Positions 34,039 through 42,148 of a stretch of DNA of 64,000 nt are shown one piece after another. A program made the translations under genes and the position numbers. Every line of letters starts with the position of its first letter. Position 1 is the first letter of the stretch. A model generated the notes under the pieces. It worked only from the letters and a program-made list of their open reading frames with translations, was not told the origin of the DNA and searched no databases. Source of the DNA: an uncultured Bacteroides sp. (GTDB taxonomy: Bacteria > Bacteroidota > Bacteroidia > Bacteroidales > Bacteroidaceae); assembly GCA_948847595.1 (NCBI GenBank), contig CAQOGY010000010.1, forward strand, positions 1 through 64,000. The letters are read 5' to 3'.

Positions 34039-36678
34039 TTATGCCTTTTTTAAAGCTGCGATGCTTTCTTTCAAAGAGCTGATGATACTTTCCGCATCGG
34101 CCTGCTTCTTACGTTCCATTTCGAGAACGGCTGCGGGGGCGTTATTGACAAATTTCTCATTGCTGAGTTTCTTCAATACACCTTGCAGGAATCCTTCCTT
34201 ATGTTTCAGTTCAGCTTCCATACGGGCGATTTCGGCTTCTACATCAATCATATTGCCCAGTGGCACAGCGTATTCGGTAGTTCCTACCATGAAGGAAGAA
34301 GCACCTTCCGCCTTGCTCTCTACCACTGTAATGGAAGAAAGGTTACACATCTTCTGAATCACCGCATTGAACTCTGCAACCGGATTTTCGCCCAGCACCT
34401 GCAAGTCAAGCGGTTCTTTCTGAGCTATGTTCTTTTGCAGACGGATGCTGCGGATATTACTGATAACTCCCTTGACAACTTCAAACTGTGCAACGAATGC
34501 GGTGTCTACATAAGTATCCATGCTCAATGCACTTACCATCAGACTTTCTCCTTCTTCCGCATTACGTTCGTACATCTGTTGCCACAATTCTTCTGTGATG
34601 AACGGCATAAACGGATGAAGCAGATGCAACAGGTTATCGAGGAAGCAGAGAGTAGCGTCATAAGTGGTACGGTCAATTCCCTGTCCGTAAGCCGGTTTAA
34701 TCATTTCCAGATACCAGGAAGAGAATTCATCCCAGAATAATTTATAAACAGCCATCAATGCTTCGCTCAGACGGTATTTACTGAACAAGTCCGCTACTTC
34801 GGCAGCTACTTCATTCTGTTTGGATTCAAACCAGTGGACAGCCAGTTTAGCAGCATCTGGAGCCTGAATATTATCGTCAACCGTCCAGCCCTTGATCAAA
34901 CGGAAAGCGTTCCATATCTTGCTGCAGAAGTTACGTCCCTGTTCGCAGAGTGCGTCGTCGAAAAGAATATCGTTTCCGGCGGGAGCTGCCAGCATCATTC
35001 CCATACGGACACCATCGGCACCATATTTGTCGATCAGTTCCAACGGGTCGGGTGAGTTGCCGAGTGACTTGGACATCTTACGTCCCAGTTTGTCACGAAC
35101 GATCCCTGTAAAGTAAACGTTCTTGAACGGCATCTTTCCTTCATATTCGTAGCCCGCCATGATCATACGTGCCACCCAGAAGAAGATGATATCCGGTCCG
35201 GTCACCAAGTCGCTGGTCGGATAGTAATAGCTGATTTCCTCGTTACCCGGATGATTGATTCCGTCAAACAGGGAGATAGGCCACAACCAGGAAGAGAACC
35301 AAGTATCCAGACAGTCTTCGTCCTGACGAAGATCATCCATCGTCAAAGCGGCGTTTCCTGTTTTCTCTTTGGCTTTAGCCAGCGCTTCTTCGGGAGTAGT
35401 GGCTACCACATAGCCACCTTCCGGCAGGAAGTAAGCAGGAATACGATGTCCCCACCACAACTGGCGGCTGATACACCAGTCTTTGATGTTCTCCATCCAG
35501 TGGCGGTATGTATTCTTATATTTGGCAGGATAGAATTTCAACTCATCGTTCATTACCGGAGGCAATGCCATATCGGCAAAATGCTGCATTTTGAGGAACC
35601 ACTGCATAGACAATTTCGGTTCGATCACTACATTGGTACGTTCCGAGTAACCTACTTTATTTGTGTAGGCTTCTGTCTTTTCGAGCAATCCGGCAGCATC
35701 GAGGTCTTTCTCAATCTGCTTGCGGACGTCGAAACGATCCATACCGATATACAATCCGGCAGCTTCGCTCAAAGTCCCGTTATCATTGAAGATGTCGATG
35801 CTGGGCAGATTATACTTTTCACCCAACATATAGTCATTTACGTCGTGGGCCGGAGTTACTTTCAGACAACCGGTACCGAACTCAATGTCCACATAATCGT
35901 CCTCGATGACAGGGATAACACGGTTTACCAACGGAACGATTACTTTCTTTCCTTTCAGCCATGCGTTCTTGGGGTCGTTGGGGTTGATACACATTGCCGT
36001 ATCGCCCATGATTGTTTCGGGACGGGTCGTTGCTACTACTGCATAGCGGCCTTCCGGATCACCTTCCACCTTATAGCGGAGATAGAACAGTTTTCCGTGC
36101 TCTTCCTTGTAGATCACTTCTTCGTCAGAAAGGGCAGTCAACGCTTTCGGGTCCCAGTTTACCATACGGACACCACGGTAAATCAATCCTTTGTTGTACA
36201 AGTCTACAAATACTTTCAATACGCTTTTGCTGCGTTCCTCATCCATAGTAAAGGCGGTGCGGTCCCAATCACAGGATGCACCCAGTTTGCGGAGCTGCTT
36301 CAGGATAATGCCTCCGTGCTCTTCTGTCCAGTCCCAGGCATGTTTCAGGAACTCATCACGGGTCAGGTCTGTCTTCTTGATGCCCTGGGCAGCGAGTTTG
36401 TTTACAACTTTTGCTTCGGTAGCGATGGAAGCGTGGTCAGTTCCCGGCACCCAACAGGCATTCTTGCCTTCCATACGGGCACGACGAACCAAAATATCCT
36501 GAATGGTATTATTAAGCATGTGTCCCATGTGCAACACACCGGTGACGTTCGGGGGCGGAATGACGATGGTGTAAGGTTCACGACCATCGGGTTTCGAACT
36601 GAATAAACGGTGTTCCAGCCAATACTGGTACCACTTTCCCTCCACGTCAGCGGGATTGTACTTACTTGCTAATTCCAT
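34039..36678 (-). CDS. valS: Valyl-tRNA synthetase
   Basis: 879 residues. This class I aminoacyl-tRNA synthetase charges tRNA-Val. The HIGH-type motif is PPPNVTGVLHMGHML and the KMSKS motif is GRKMSKSLGNSPDP. The CP1 editing domain lies between them (VATTRPETIMGDTAMCINPN). The C-terminus has an anticodon-binding region and then the Val-arm coiled coil (EIARMEAELKHKEGFLQGVL). A -7 box is just upstream and a good terminator follows. Confidence 0.99.
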   Translation of the reverse strand: MELASKYNPADVEGKWYQYWLEHRLFSSKPDGREPYTIVIPPPNVTGVLHMGHMLNNTIQDILVRRARMEGKNACWVPGTDHASIATEAKVVNKLAAQGIKKTDLTRDEFLKHAWDWTEEHGGIILKQLRKLGASCDWDRTAFTMDEERSKSVLKVFVDLYNKGLIYRGVRMVNWDPKALTALSDEEVIYKEEHGKLFYLRYKVEGDPEGRYAVVATTRPETIMGDTAMCINPNDPKNAWLKGKKVIVPLVNRVIPVIEDDYVDIEFGTGCLKVTPAHDVNDYMLGEKYNLPSIDIFNDNGTLSEAAGLYIGMDRFDVRKQIEKDLDAAGLLEKTEAYTNKVGYSERTNVVIEPKLSMQWFLKMQHFADMALPPVMNDELKFYPAKYKNTYRHWMENIKDWCISRQLWWGHRIPAYFLPEGGYVVATTPEEALAKAKEKTGNAALTMDDLRQDEDCLDTWFSSWLWPISLFDGINHPGNEEISYYYPTSDLVTGPDIIFFWVARMIMAGYEYEGKMPFKNVYFTGIVRDKLGRKMSKSLGNSPDPLELIDKYGADGVRMGMMLAAPAGNDILFDDALCEQGRNFCSKIWNAFRLIKGWTVDDNIQAPDAAKLAVHWFESKQNEVAAEVADLFSKYRLSEALMAVYKLFWDEFSSWYLEMIKPAYGQGIDRTTYDATLCFLDNLLHLLHPFMPFITEELWQQMYERNAEEGESLMVSALSMDTYVDTAFVAQFEVVKGVISNIRSIRLQKNIAQKEPLDLQVLGENPVAEFNAVIQKMCNLSSITVVESKAEGASSFMVGTTEYAVPLGNMIDVEAEIARMEAELKHKEGFLQGVLKKLSNEKFVNNAPAAVLEMERKKQADAESIISSLKESIAALKKA

Positions 36679-36723
36679 GTTTCTTTATGTATATGATAAT
36701 GTATATTCAAAAAATAACGGCTG

Positions 36724-36731
36724 CAAAATTA
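36724..36731 (-). promoter_or_regulatory. Promoter -7 box for valS
   Basis: The minus strand reads TAATTTTG, a full match to TAnnTTTG, 46 bp before the start codon. Confidence 0.55.
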
Positions 36732-36742
36732 ATAATTTTAAT

Positions 36743-37381
36743 TCAAATCTTACCACCCACAGGATGTTTCTGTGCCCGGAAAGATAATTTATATCCCTCA
36801 TAAACAGCAATTCCATAAAATAAGGCGGACATCGACACCACATTCTTCACCATGACAGAAAAGATTTCGCCATAATCGACTCCCGTCAGCACTTCGAAAA
36901 ACGTCATATCATAATCCTTGGCAGCAAAGCCGATGATGGATAAGAAATCACCCAACACACAACTGATCAATGCCAGTACCGCTCCCAAAATACCGAAGAC
37001 GGGACGTATCCCCTTCCCCTGCCGCATGGCGAAACCGACCAGGAATCCGACTCCGATAGCCATATATCCCATCTGAAGACCTGTAGAAACGGAGATAAGA
37101 CTCCATGCCACCGCCCCCAAGATACACGCGACGGATGCATACAGCACTCCTTTGGGAAGATTTTCTTCGGCGAGAAGTTCTTCTTCCGTCATTGACACCG
37201 GAAAGTCGTCGGGCTTGGGAGGAGCCATCTTCAACAGTTCTTCATCCTTCTCGAAGTTTTCGCATTCTTCGTCAAAGTCAGGAAGCTCTCTGGTACGTTT
37301 GCAAACAAGCCCTTTCCCATTCACGAAATCACGTGACACGCAATTCCGGCAATACTTTTCAATTTCTTCTACGGTAGCCAT
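36743..37381 (-). CDS. Membrane protein with N-terminal four-cysteine motif
   Basis: 212 residues, no signal peptide. The first ~45 residues carry four cysteines (YCRNC at 10-14, LVCKR near 27, DEECENF near 40) in a C-x2-C-x12-C-x12-C type spacing that would suit zinc or iron-sulfur binding in the cytoplasm. An acidic linker and four predicted membrane helices follow (ASVACILGAVAWSLISV, MGYMAIGVGFLVGFAM, GILGAVLALISCVLGDFLSI, NVVSMSALFYGIAVYEGY). I do not recognise the family. It has its own -7 box and lies upstream of valS in the same direction. Confidence 0.85.
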   Translation of the reverse strand: MATVEEIEKYCRNCVSRDFVNGKGLVCKRTRELPDFDEECENFEKDEELLKMAPPKPDDFPVSMTEEELLAEENLPKGVLYASVACILGAVAWSLISVSTGLQMGYMAIGVGFLVGFAMRQGKGIRPVFGILGAVLALISCVLGDFLSIIGFAAKDYDMTFFEVLTGVDYGEIFSVMVKNVVSMSALFYGIAVYEGYKLSFRAQKHPVGGKI

Positions 37382-37403
37382 CTTTCGTTTAACAGTTTTT
37401 TTG

Positions 37404-37411
37404 CAAATATA
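37404..37411 (-). promoter_or_regulatory. Promoter -7 box for Cys-motif membrane protein
   Basis: The minus strand reads TATATTTG, a full match to TAnnTTTG, 23 bp before the start codon. Confidence 0.6.
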
Positions 37412-37445
37412 GAGGTATTTTTTCGCGTGACGTTTATTTAATGCA

Positions 37446-37453
37446 TATTTTTG
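37446..37453 (+). promoter_or_regulatory. Promoter -7 box for DUF3810 gene
   Basis: Reads TATTTTTG, a full match to TAnnTTTG, 20 bp before the start codon. It is back to back with the box on the other strand. Confidence 0.55.
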
Positions 37454-37472
37454 TTGACTAAAATCTGAACGG

Positions 37473-38540
37473 ATGATGAAACGGAAACTGATAATTAGAT
37501 ATATACTCCTGGGAGTACTGCTGCTTCTGGTATGGATGACACAGTCGATTCCCGCGTTGGGAAACCTGTATTCACAAACCGTTTATCCTGTCATCTCCCG
37601 CGTTTTGTCATTCTTCTCCAACTTATTCCCTTTTGCCATAGGGGATCTATTTATTTTCGGGAGTATCACGGGAGTCATCGTTTATCCTTTTTATGCCCGT
37701 ATCCGCAAGAAACTGCCGTGGAAAAGGATTCTGCTACGTGACGGGGAATATCTGTTATGGGTTTACGTATGGTTCTACCTCGCGTGGGGGTTAAACTATT
37801 CGCAGCCAAACTTTTACCAGCGTACGCATATTCCTTATACAGCTTACACACCGGAGATTTTTCAAGAGTTTGTGGATAACTATATCGACTCACTGAACAG
37901 TTCGTTTGTTCCCGTAAAAGGAATCCATGAGAAACAGGTACGTGACGAAGCTGTCAAACTTTACAATCAATTAAGCGACAGCCTGGGAGTACACCGCCCT
38001 CCATTTCCCAACCCACGGGTCAAGACGATGGTTTTCACCCCATTCATATCAATGGTCGGAGTGACGGGAAGCATGGGGCCTTTCTTCTGCGAATTCACCT
38101 TAAACGGAGACTTGCTCCCCATCAACTATCCGGCAACGTACACTCACGAACTGGCTCATCTGCTGGGAATTTCGAGCGAGGCAGAGGCCAATTTCTATGC
38201 CTATCAGGTTTGTACCCGTTCACAAATAAAGGGAATCCGTTTCAGCGGGTATTTCTCGATTCTGAATCATGTACTGGGGAATGCCCGACGGCTGCTGAGT
38301 GAAAAAGAATACGCCGATATAATCAACCGTATCCGACCGGAGATTATAGAACTGGCGAAAAAGAATCAAGAATACTGGATGGCTAAATACAGTCCGTTGA
38401 TCGGTAATGTTCAAAACTGGATATACGACCTCTACCTGAAAGGAAACAAAATAGAAAGCGGAAGAAAAAACTATTCGGAAGTGATCGGGCTGTTGATTTC
38501 GTATCAAGTATGGAAAGCGAAAACCTCATCAGACCAATAA
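37473..38540 (+). CDS. DUF3810 family membrane protein, metallopeptidase-like
   Basis: 355 residues. Two or three membrane helices fill the first ~110 residues (RYILLGVLLLLVWMTQSIPA, IGDLFIFGSITGVIVYPFYA, DGEYLLWVYVWFYLAWGLNY). The remaining domain contains HELAHLLGISSEAEANFYAY, an HExxH zinc-peptidase motif followed by a Glu at the right distance for a third ligand. This is the DUF3810 family, with no assigned substrate. The start MMKRK offers two adjacent Met codons. It is followed after 105 bp by mazG, which has its own promoter box. Confidence 0.9.
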   Translation: MMKRKLIIRYILLGVLLLLVWMTQSIPALGNLYSQTVYPVISRVLSFFSNLFPFAIGDLFIFGSITGVIVYPFYARIRKKLPWKRILLRDGEYLLWVYVWFYLAWGLNYSQPNFYQRTHIPYTAYTPEIFQEFVDNYIDSLNSSFVPVKGIHEKQVRDEAVKLYNQLSDSLGVHRPPFPNPRVKTMVFTPFISMVGVTGSMGPFFCEFTLNGDLLPINYPATYTHELAHLLGISSEAEANFYAYQVCTRSQIKGIRFSGYFSILNHVLGNARRLLSEKEYADIINRIRPEIIELAKKNQEYWMAKYSPLIGNVQNWIYDLYLKGNKIESGRKNYSEVIGLLISYQVWKAKTSSDQ

Positions 38541-38608
38541 AAAGACTTTTATTAGCGCCCTTGCTTCTGTTTTCGTACCGATTAAGGCTATAAAAAACAA
38601 GGAAGCAT

Positions 38609-38616
38609 TATCTTTG
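38609..38616 (+). promoter_or_regulatory. Promoter -7 box for mazG
   Basis: Reads TATCTTTG, a full match to TAnnTTTG, 30 bp before the start codon. Confidence 0.6.
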
Positions 38617-38645
38617 CAACATTATTTATAAAAAAAATCAAAGGA

Positions 38646-39434
38646 ATGATACATACAAGAGAAGAACAAATGGAAGCCTTCGGCCGCTTTCTGGACATCC
38701 TCGACGAGCTTCGGGTTAAATGTCCGTGGGACCGCAAGCAGACGAACGAAAGTCTGCGCCCCAACACTATAGAAGAGACTTACGAGCTTTGTGATGCCTT
38801 GATGAGGGATGACAAAAAAGATATTTGCAAGGAGTTGGGAGATGTGCTGCTACACGTAGCATTCTATGCAAAGATCGGTTCGGAGACAGGAGACTTCGAC
38901 ATCAAAGATGTCTGTGACAAGTTGTGCGACAAACTGATTTTCCGCCATCCTCACGTATTCGGAGAAGTAAAAGCTGAGACTGCCGGACAGGTATCCGAAA
39001 ACTGGGAACAGCTGAAACTGAAAGAAAAAGACGGAAACAAAAGTGTATTAAGCGGTGTTCCCGCTGCACTCCCTTCACTCATCAAGGCTTACCGCATTCA
39101 GGACAAAGCCCGCAATGTAGGCTTCGACTGGGAAGAACGGGAACAGGTATGGGATAAGGTAAAAGAAGAAATCGGAGAATTCCAAGCAGAGGTAGCCAAC
39201 ATGGACAAAGAGAAAGCAGAAGCCGAATTCGGTGACGTCATGTTCAGCCTCATCAATGCGGCACGCCTCTACAAAATCAATCCGGACAATGCCTTGGAAC
39301 TAACCAATCAAAAGTTCATCCGCCGTTTCAACTACCTGGAGGAACATACGATTAAAGAAGGGAAAAACCTCAAAGATATGTCTCTTGAGGAGATGGACGC
39401 TATTTGGAACGAAGCTAAGAGAAAAGGACTGTAA
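38646..39434 (+). CDS. mazG: Nucleoside triphosphate pyrophosphohydrolase MazG
   Basis: 262 residues, the normal length for two tandem MazG domains. MazG hydrolyses canonical and damaged NTPs to NMP plus pyrophosphate. Domain one has VKCPWDRKQTNESLRPNTIE, EETYELCDAL and KELGDVLLHVAFYAKI (the E-x-x-E and E-x-x-D metal pattern). Domain two has ARNVGFDWEEREQVWDKVKE, EIGEFQAEVANM and EAEFGDVMFSLINAARLYKI. All metal-binding residues appear present. Confidence 0.97.
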   Translation: MIHTREEQMEAFGRFLDILDELRVKCPWDRKQTNESLRPNTIEETYELCDALMRDDKKDICKELGDVLLHVAFYAKIGSETGDFDIKDVCDKLCDKLIFRHPHVFGEVKAETAGQVSENWEQLKLKEKDGNKSVLSGVPAALPSLIKAYRIQDKARNVGFDWEEREQVWDKVKEEIGEFQAEVANMDKEKAEAEFGDVMFSLINAARLYKINPDNALELTNQKFIRRFNYLEEHTIKEGKNLKDMSLEEMDAIWNEAKRKGL

Positions 39435-39528
39435 CACCATCCTCCTTCCTTATGGAATGGATATAATACCTGTCCAAACTCTGTTATTCCCACTTCCAAT
39501 GGTCTACTCTTTTAGTAAAGCAACAAAG

Positions 39529-39638
39529 ATACATCCGGAAACAAAAATCAGAGGCTCTATCCGCATAGAATAGAGCCTCTGATTTACTCTGACAGAACGT
39601 CCGTTTCATCCAAACAGAGCCTCCGTTTTATTTCTTCC
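39529..39638. repeat. 22-bp period repeat array overlapping the Spy-like gene end
   Basis: Units of 22 bp start at 39551, 39573, 39595 and 39617, with a degenerate one at 39529. The block 39603-39621 (GTTTCATCCAAACAGAGCC) is 18/19 identical to the reverse complement of 13530-13548, so this array and the one at 13530 belong to one family. The last unit runs over the stop codon of the Spy-like gene (39628-39630). Confidence 0.9.
39545..39585. terminator. Stem-loop between convergent mazG and Spy-like gene
   Basis: A 15-bp perfect stem (39545-39559 with 39571-39585, AAATCAGAGGCTCTA) with an 11-base loop, made by two neighbouring repeat units. No strong T-tract lies on either side. Its place between convergent genes suggests a two-way transcription end. 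Confidence 0.65.
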
Positions 39639-40095
39639 TTTTCGGATCATTTCCTCCGTCCTTGCGGTTCATGCCTTTCAGCATTTCCCGATGGAAACGC
39701 ATCTCCGCACGTTGAACAAGGAATATCTTCTTATTGGAAAGTATCTTTTTAAACCGGTCCAGATAAGACTTATCAAGACGGTCGGCAGCGATACGGTTGT
39801 CACATACCTTTGCTACAATTTCTTCGTACTGGGCTTCTGTTGTTTTGTCGTCTTTACCTTGACGCATTAAACTCCACGATTCATCGTTCAGTTTCTTCTT
39901 CTTCTCCTGCAGTTCAAAATAAACCGGGAAGAATTTGGCAGCCTCTTCTTTGGTCAATCCGGCCTGCTCAATAATAAACGCTTTCTGTTTATTCCGGAAT
40001 TCCTCACGGGACAAATGCTGGTCACATCCATCGGCAGCCCAAAGAACAGGCATAAAGCCACATAACAAAACGACTAAAGCGATTAGTTTCTTCAT
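39628..40095 (-). CDS. Spy/CpxP-like small periplasmic protein
   Basis: 155 residues from the ATG at 40095; a TTG 12 bp upstream is possible but less likely. A signal peptide (MKKLIALVVLLCGFMPVLWA, cleavage after AA) precedes a very helical, Lys/Glu-rich body with FIIEQAGLTKEEAAKFFPVY and LSNKKIFLVQRAEMRFHREM, like the LTxxQ helices of Spy/CpxP chaperones. It lies downstream of an ECF sigma gene and a one-helix protein, which suggests an envelope-stress regulon. The C-terminus is very basic (RKDGGNDPKRKK). Its stop codon sits in the 22-bp repeat array. Confidence 0.85.
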   Translation of the reverse strand: MKKLIALVVLLCGFMPVLWAADGCDQHLSREEFRNKQKAFIIEQAGLTKEEAAKFFPVYFELQEKKKKLNDESWSLMRQGKDDKTTEAQYEEIVAKVCDNRIAADRLDKSYLDRFKKILSNKKIFLVQRAEMRFHREMLKGMNRKDGGNDPKRKK

Positions 40096-40121
40096 TTTCT
40101 TATTCAATCTGTTTTAATAAA

Positions 40122-40508
40122 TCATTCTACACTCGCGTCACTCAGATAGACGTATAACGAATAATCATCCAACATCGCACGGTCTAACGCAACATCAATC
40201 ATCTCATCAGATACCTGTTCCGTATCCGCTTCCATAGCCGTTACTGCCACCGCTATATCATCTGCCACCGGTTTATGGTCTGATGACGCTACCCGGATAA
40301 TCAGGGCAGCTCCTACAAACATAGCCGCCATATAGAATAATGGTTTCAATCTCGTCCATGTCGAAATATGCTCTTCCTTGAAAGCGACTTTCTCTTTTTC
40401 AGGAAGTTTGTTCATCACCTCTGAAGTCAGATTTTCAAAGTAACCGTCGGGCACTTTGAAGGAATGCTCCTTTCCGATTTTCTTCAATAGGGTATCTTCT
40501 TCTTTCAT
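40122..40508 (-). CDS. Single-helix membrane protein, likely anti-sigma factor
   Basis: 128 residues. The N-terminal half is cytoplasmic and charged (LKKIGKEHSFKVPDGYFENL, TSEVMNKLPEKEKVAF). One membrane helix (PLFYMAAMFVGAALIIRVAS, about 54-73) and an acidic periplasmic tail follow. Its position right after an ECF sigma gene (47-bp gap), its size and its topology fit a small anti-sigma factor, although it has no recognisable zinc-finger motif. The segment KVPDGYFENLT is common at the start of Bacteroidales proteins in this position. Confidence 0.8.
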   Translation of the reverse strand: MKEEDTLLKKIGKEHSFKVPDGYFENLTSEVMNKLPEKEKVAFKEEHISTWTRLKPLFYMAAMFVGAALIIRVASSDHKPVADDIAVAVTAMEADTEQVSDEMIDVALDRAMLDDYSLYVYLSDASVE

Positions 40509-40555
40509 ACGTTTTTCTCCTCTCTTTTGATTAGACGATGTCTGCTTTAAAAGGT

Positions 40556-41107
40556 TTAATCTACTTCTTCCAAAAACTTCTCTATTTTCTTTACCGCATG
40601 GTGATAGGAGGCTTTCAGCGCTCCGACTGAAGTTCCAAAGATTTCTGACATCTCTTCGTACTTCATTTCCTGATAATACTTCAGATTGAACACCATTCGT
40701 TGTTTTTCGGGCAAGGTAAGCAATGCTTTTTGCAATAACATCTGCACCTGATCGCCCGAATAGTAGGGATCACTCTCCAGCTTCTGCACAATCGCCGCTT
40801 CGGGATCGTCGATAGCCACCGTCGTTGTAGCACGCTGCCTGTTCAGAAAAGTAAGACATTCATTCAGCGCAATACGGTAGAGCCACGTAGACAACTTCGC
40901 CTCGGCACGGAAATAGTCAATATTTGTCCATGCCTTGATGAAGGTGTTTTGCAGAAGGTCGTTCGCATCTTCATGCGACAGTACCATCCGGCGGATCTGC
41001 CAGTATAACTGCTCGCTGTATTGCGCCACAATCAACTCAAATCCTTTCCGCTGTGTACTCTCCTCCTGAAGGAGTTTCAGAACCTCACGTTCGTTATAAG
41101 GGGTCAT
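40556..41107 (-). CDS. ECF RNA polymerase sigma factor
   Basis: 183 residues. Sigma region 2 (LVLSHEDANDLLQNTFIKAW, TNIDYFRAEAKLSTWLYRIA) and region 4 (LTLPEKQRMVFNLKYYQEMK, YEEMSEIFGTSVGALKASYH) are intact. Its start overlaps the end of rnz by 14 bp, so translation is coupled to RNase Z, which is unusual for a stress sigma factor. The anti-sigma-like and Spy-like genes follow on the same strand, making a compact envelope-stress module. Confidence 0.96.
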   Translation of the reverse strand: MTPYNEREVLKLLQEESTQRKGFELIVAQYSEQLYWQIRRMVLSHEDANDLLQNTFIKAWTNIDYFRAEAKLSTWLYRIALNECLTFLNRQRATTTVAIDDPEAAIVQKLESDPYYSGDQVQMLLQKALLTLPEKQRMVFNLKYYQEMKYEEMSEIFGTSVGALKASYHHAVKKIEKFLEEVD

Positions 41108-42044
41108 AGTCTCTCGTATCTGTATAGTTATTTATGGTTATGCACATATTCTCTCTTGCCAAAACCGTTTGGGGGAAGATAGCCGCCGCTTCATTCAACA
41201 ATACAGACTCGTCCTCATAACGGGCGGAAAAATGTCCGATAACCAATTGTTTCACTTCAGCATTCAAAGCAATCTGTGCGGCCTGTGCAGCAGTTGTATG
41301 ATGAGTTTCCCTTGCCCGCACCTGTTCGGTCTGAGCAAAGGTGGCTTCGTGGAAAAGAAGGTCTACCCCCTTTATCTGCTCCACGATCTCAGGTCGGTAA
41401 ATCGTATCGGAGCAATAAGCATATTTTCGTGCAGGGGCAGAAGGACGGGTCAGACGATGATTCGGAATGACTTCTCCTTCGGGAGTTACAAAATCCGCTC
41501 CGTTCTTGATCCGGTTCAGTTCGTAAACGGGTACTTTATAGAAATCCACCATATCTCTGATGATATGATTGGGACGCTGCTTTTCTTCAAAAAGAAAACC
41601 ACAGCAAGGAATACGGTGTCTCAGAGGAATGGTGGTCACAGCCACCGAGCGGTCGTCATAGATCAGCGTCGGCTCCTTCGTCTCAAATTCATGGAAAAAG
41701 ACTTTATAGGCCAGCGTTTTGCAAAAGAAAGTAAGTAAGGGAGCAAACAGTTCTTCCAGTCCTTTGGGTGAATGGATATGCAAGTCTGCCGTTCGTCCCA
41801 ACAGACCGAAGGTAGAAATCAGTCCTAACAGTCCAAAGCAATGATCGCCATGAAGATGGGAAATAAAGATATGATTCAAGCGGGAAAACTTCAAGCGGGA
41901 ACGACGCAACTGCATCTGCGCTCCTTCCCCACAGTCAATCATAAAAAGCTTTTCACGCAAGTTCACAACCTGCGATGTCGCAAAATGGCGAGTGGTGGGC
42001 AAAGCAGAACCGCATCCAAGTATATGTAGTTCGAATTTCTCCAT
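41094..42044 (-). CDS. rnz: Ribonuclease Z
   Basis: 316 residues from the ATG at 42044. RNase Z is a metallo-beta-lactamase-fold nuclease that trims tRNA 3' ends. The motif HxHxDH is ISHLHGDHCFGL, the nearby GCGSALPTTRHFATSQVVNL is the family's N-terminal signature, and FHEATF and VIGHFSARY hold later metal ligands. The start MEKFELHILG is firm because the fold begins at FELHILG. The longer frame from 42098 runs across the promoter. The -7 box ends only 8 bp before this ATG, so the mRNA may have almost no leader. Confidence 0.97.
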   Translation of the reverse strand: MEKFELHILGCGSALPTTRHFATSQVVNLREKLFMIDCGEGAQMQLRRSRLKFSRLNHIFISHLHGDHCFGLLGLISTFGLLGRTADLHIHSPKGLEELFAPLLTFFCKTLAYKVFFHEFETKEPTLIYDDRSVAVTTIPLRHRIPCCGFLFEEKQRPNHIIRDMVDFYKVPVYELNRIKNGADFVTPEGEVIPNHRLTRPSAPARKYAYCSDTIYRPEIVEQIKGVDLLFHEATFAQTEQVRARETHHTTAAQAAQIALNAEVKQLVIGHFSARYEDESVLLNEAAAIFPQTVLARENMCITINNYTDTRDYDPL

Positions 42045-42051
42045 AGCGGCA

Positions 42052-42059
42052 CAAATGTA
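42052..42059 (-). promoter_or_regulatory. Promoter -7 box for rnz, very close to the ATG
   Basis: The minus strand reads TACATTTG, a full match to TAnnTTTG. Its last base is 8 bp upstream of the rnz ATG (first base at 42044), so a start site at the normal distance gives a leader of only a few bases. No -33 TTTG is seen at 19-21 bp. Confidence 0.5.
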
Positions 42060-42099
42060 CACAAGTTTTTTGGTATTTGTGCTATCATGGCAAAACAAA

Positions 42100-42128
42100 A
42101 AAAGCGCCCCGATAACCGGAGCGCTTTT
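42100..42128 (-). terminator. Intrinsic terminator after rpsA
   Basis: Stem AAAAGCGC (42100-42107) with GCGCTTTT (42121-42128), with further C-G pairing inside, followed on the minus strand by TTTGTTTTG. It separates rpsA from rnz. Confidence 0.85.
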
Positions 42129-42148
42129 CCATTATATAGAAATAACGA

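Noticed and set aside
35251..36606. 451-codon open frame antisense to valS
   Set aside because: ValS motifs are intact on the other strand and the antisense product has low-complexity composition.
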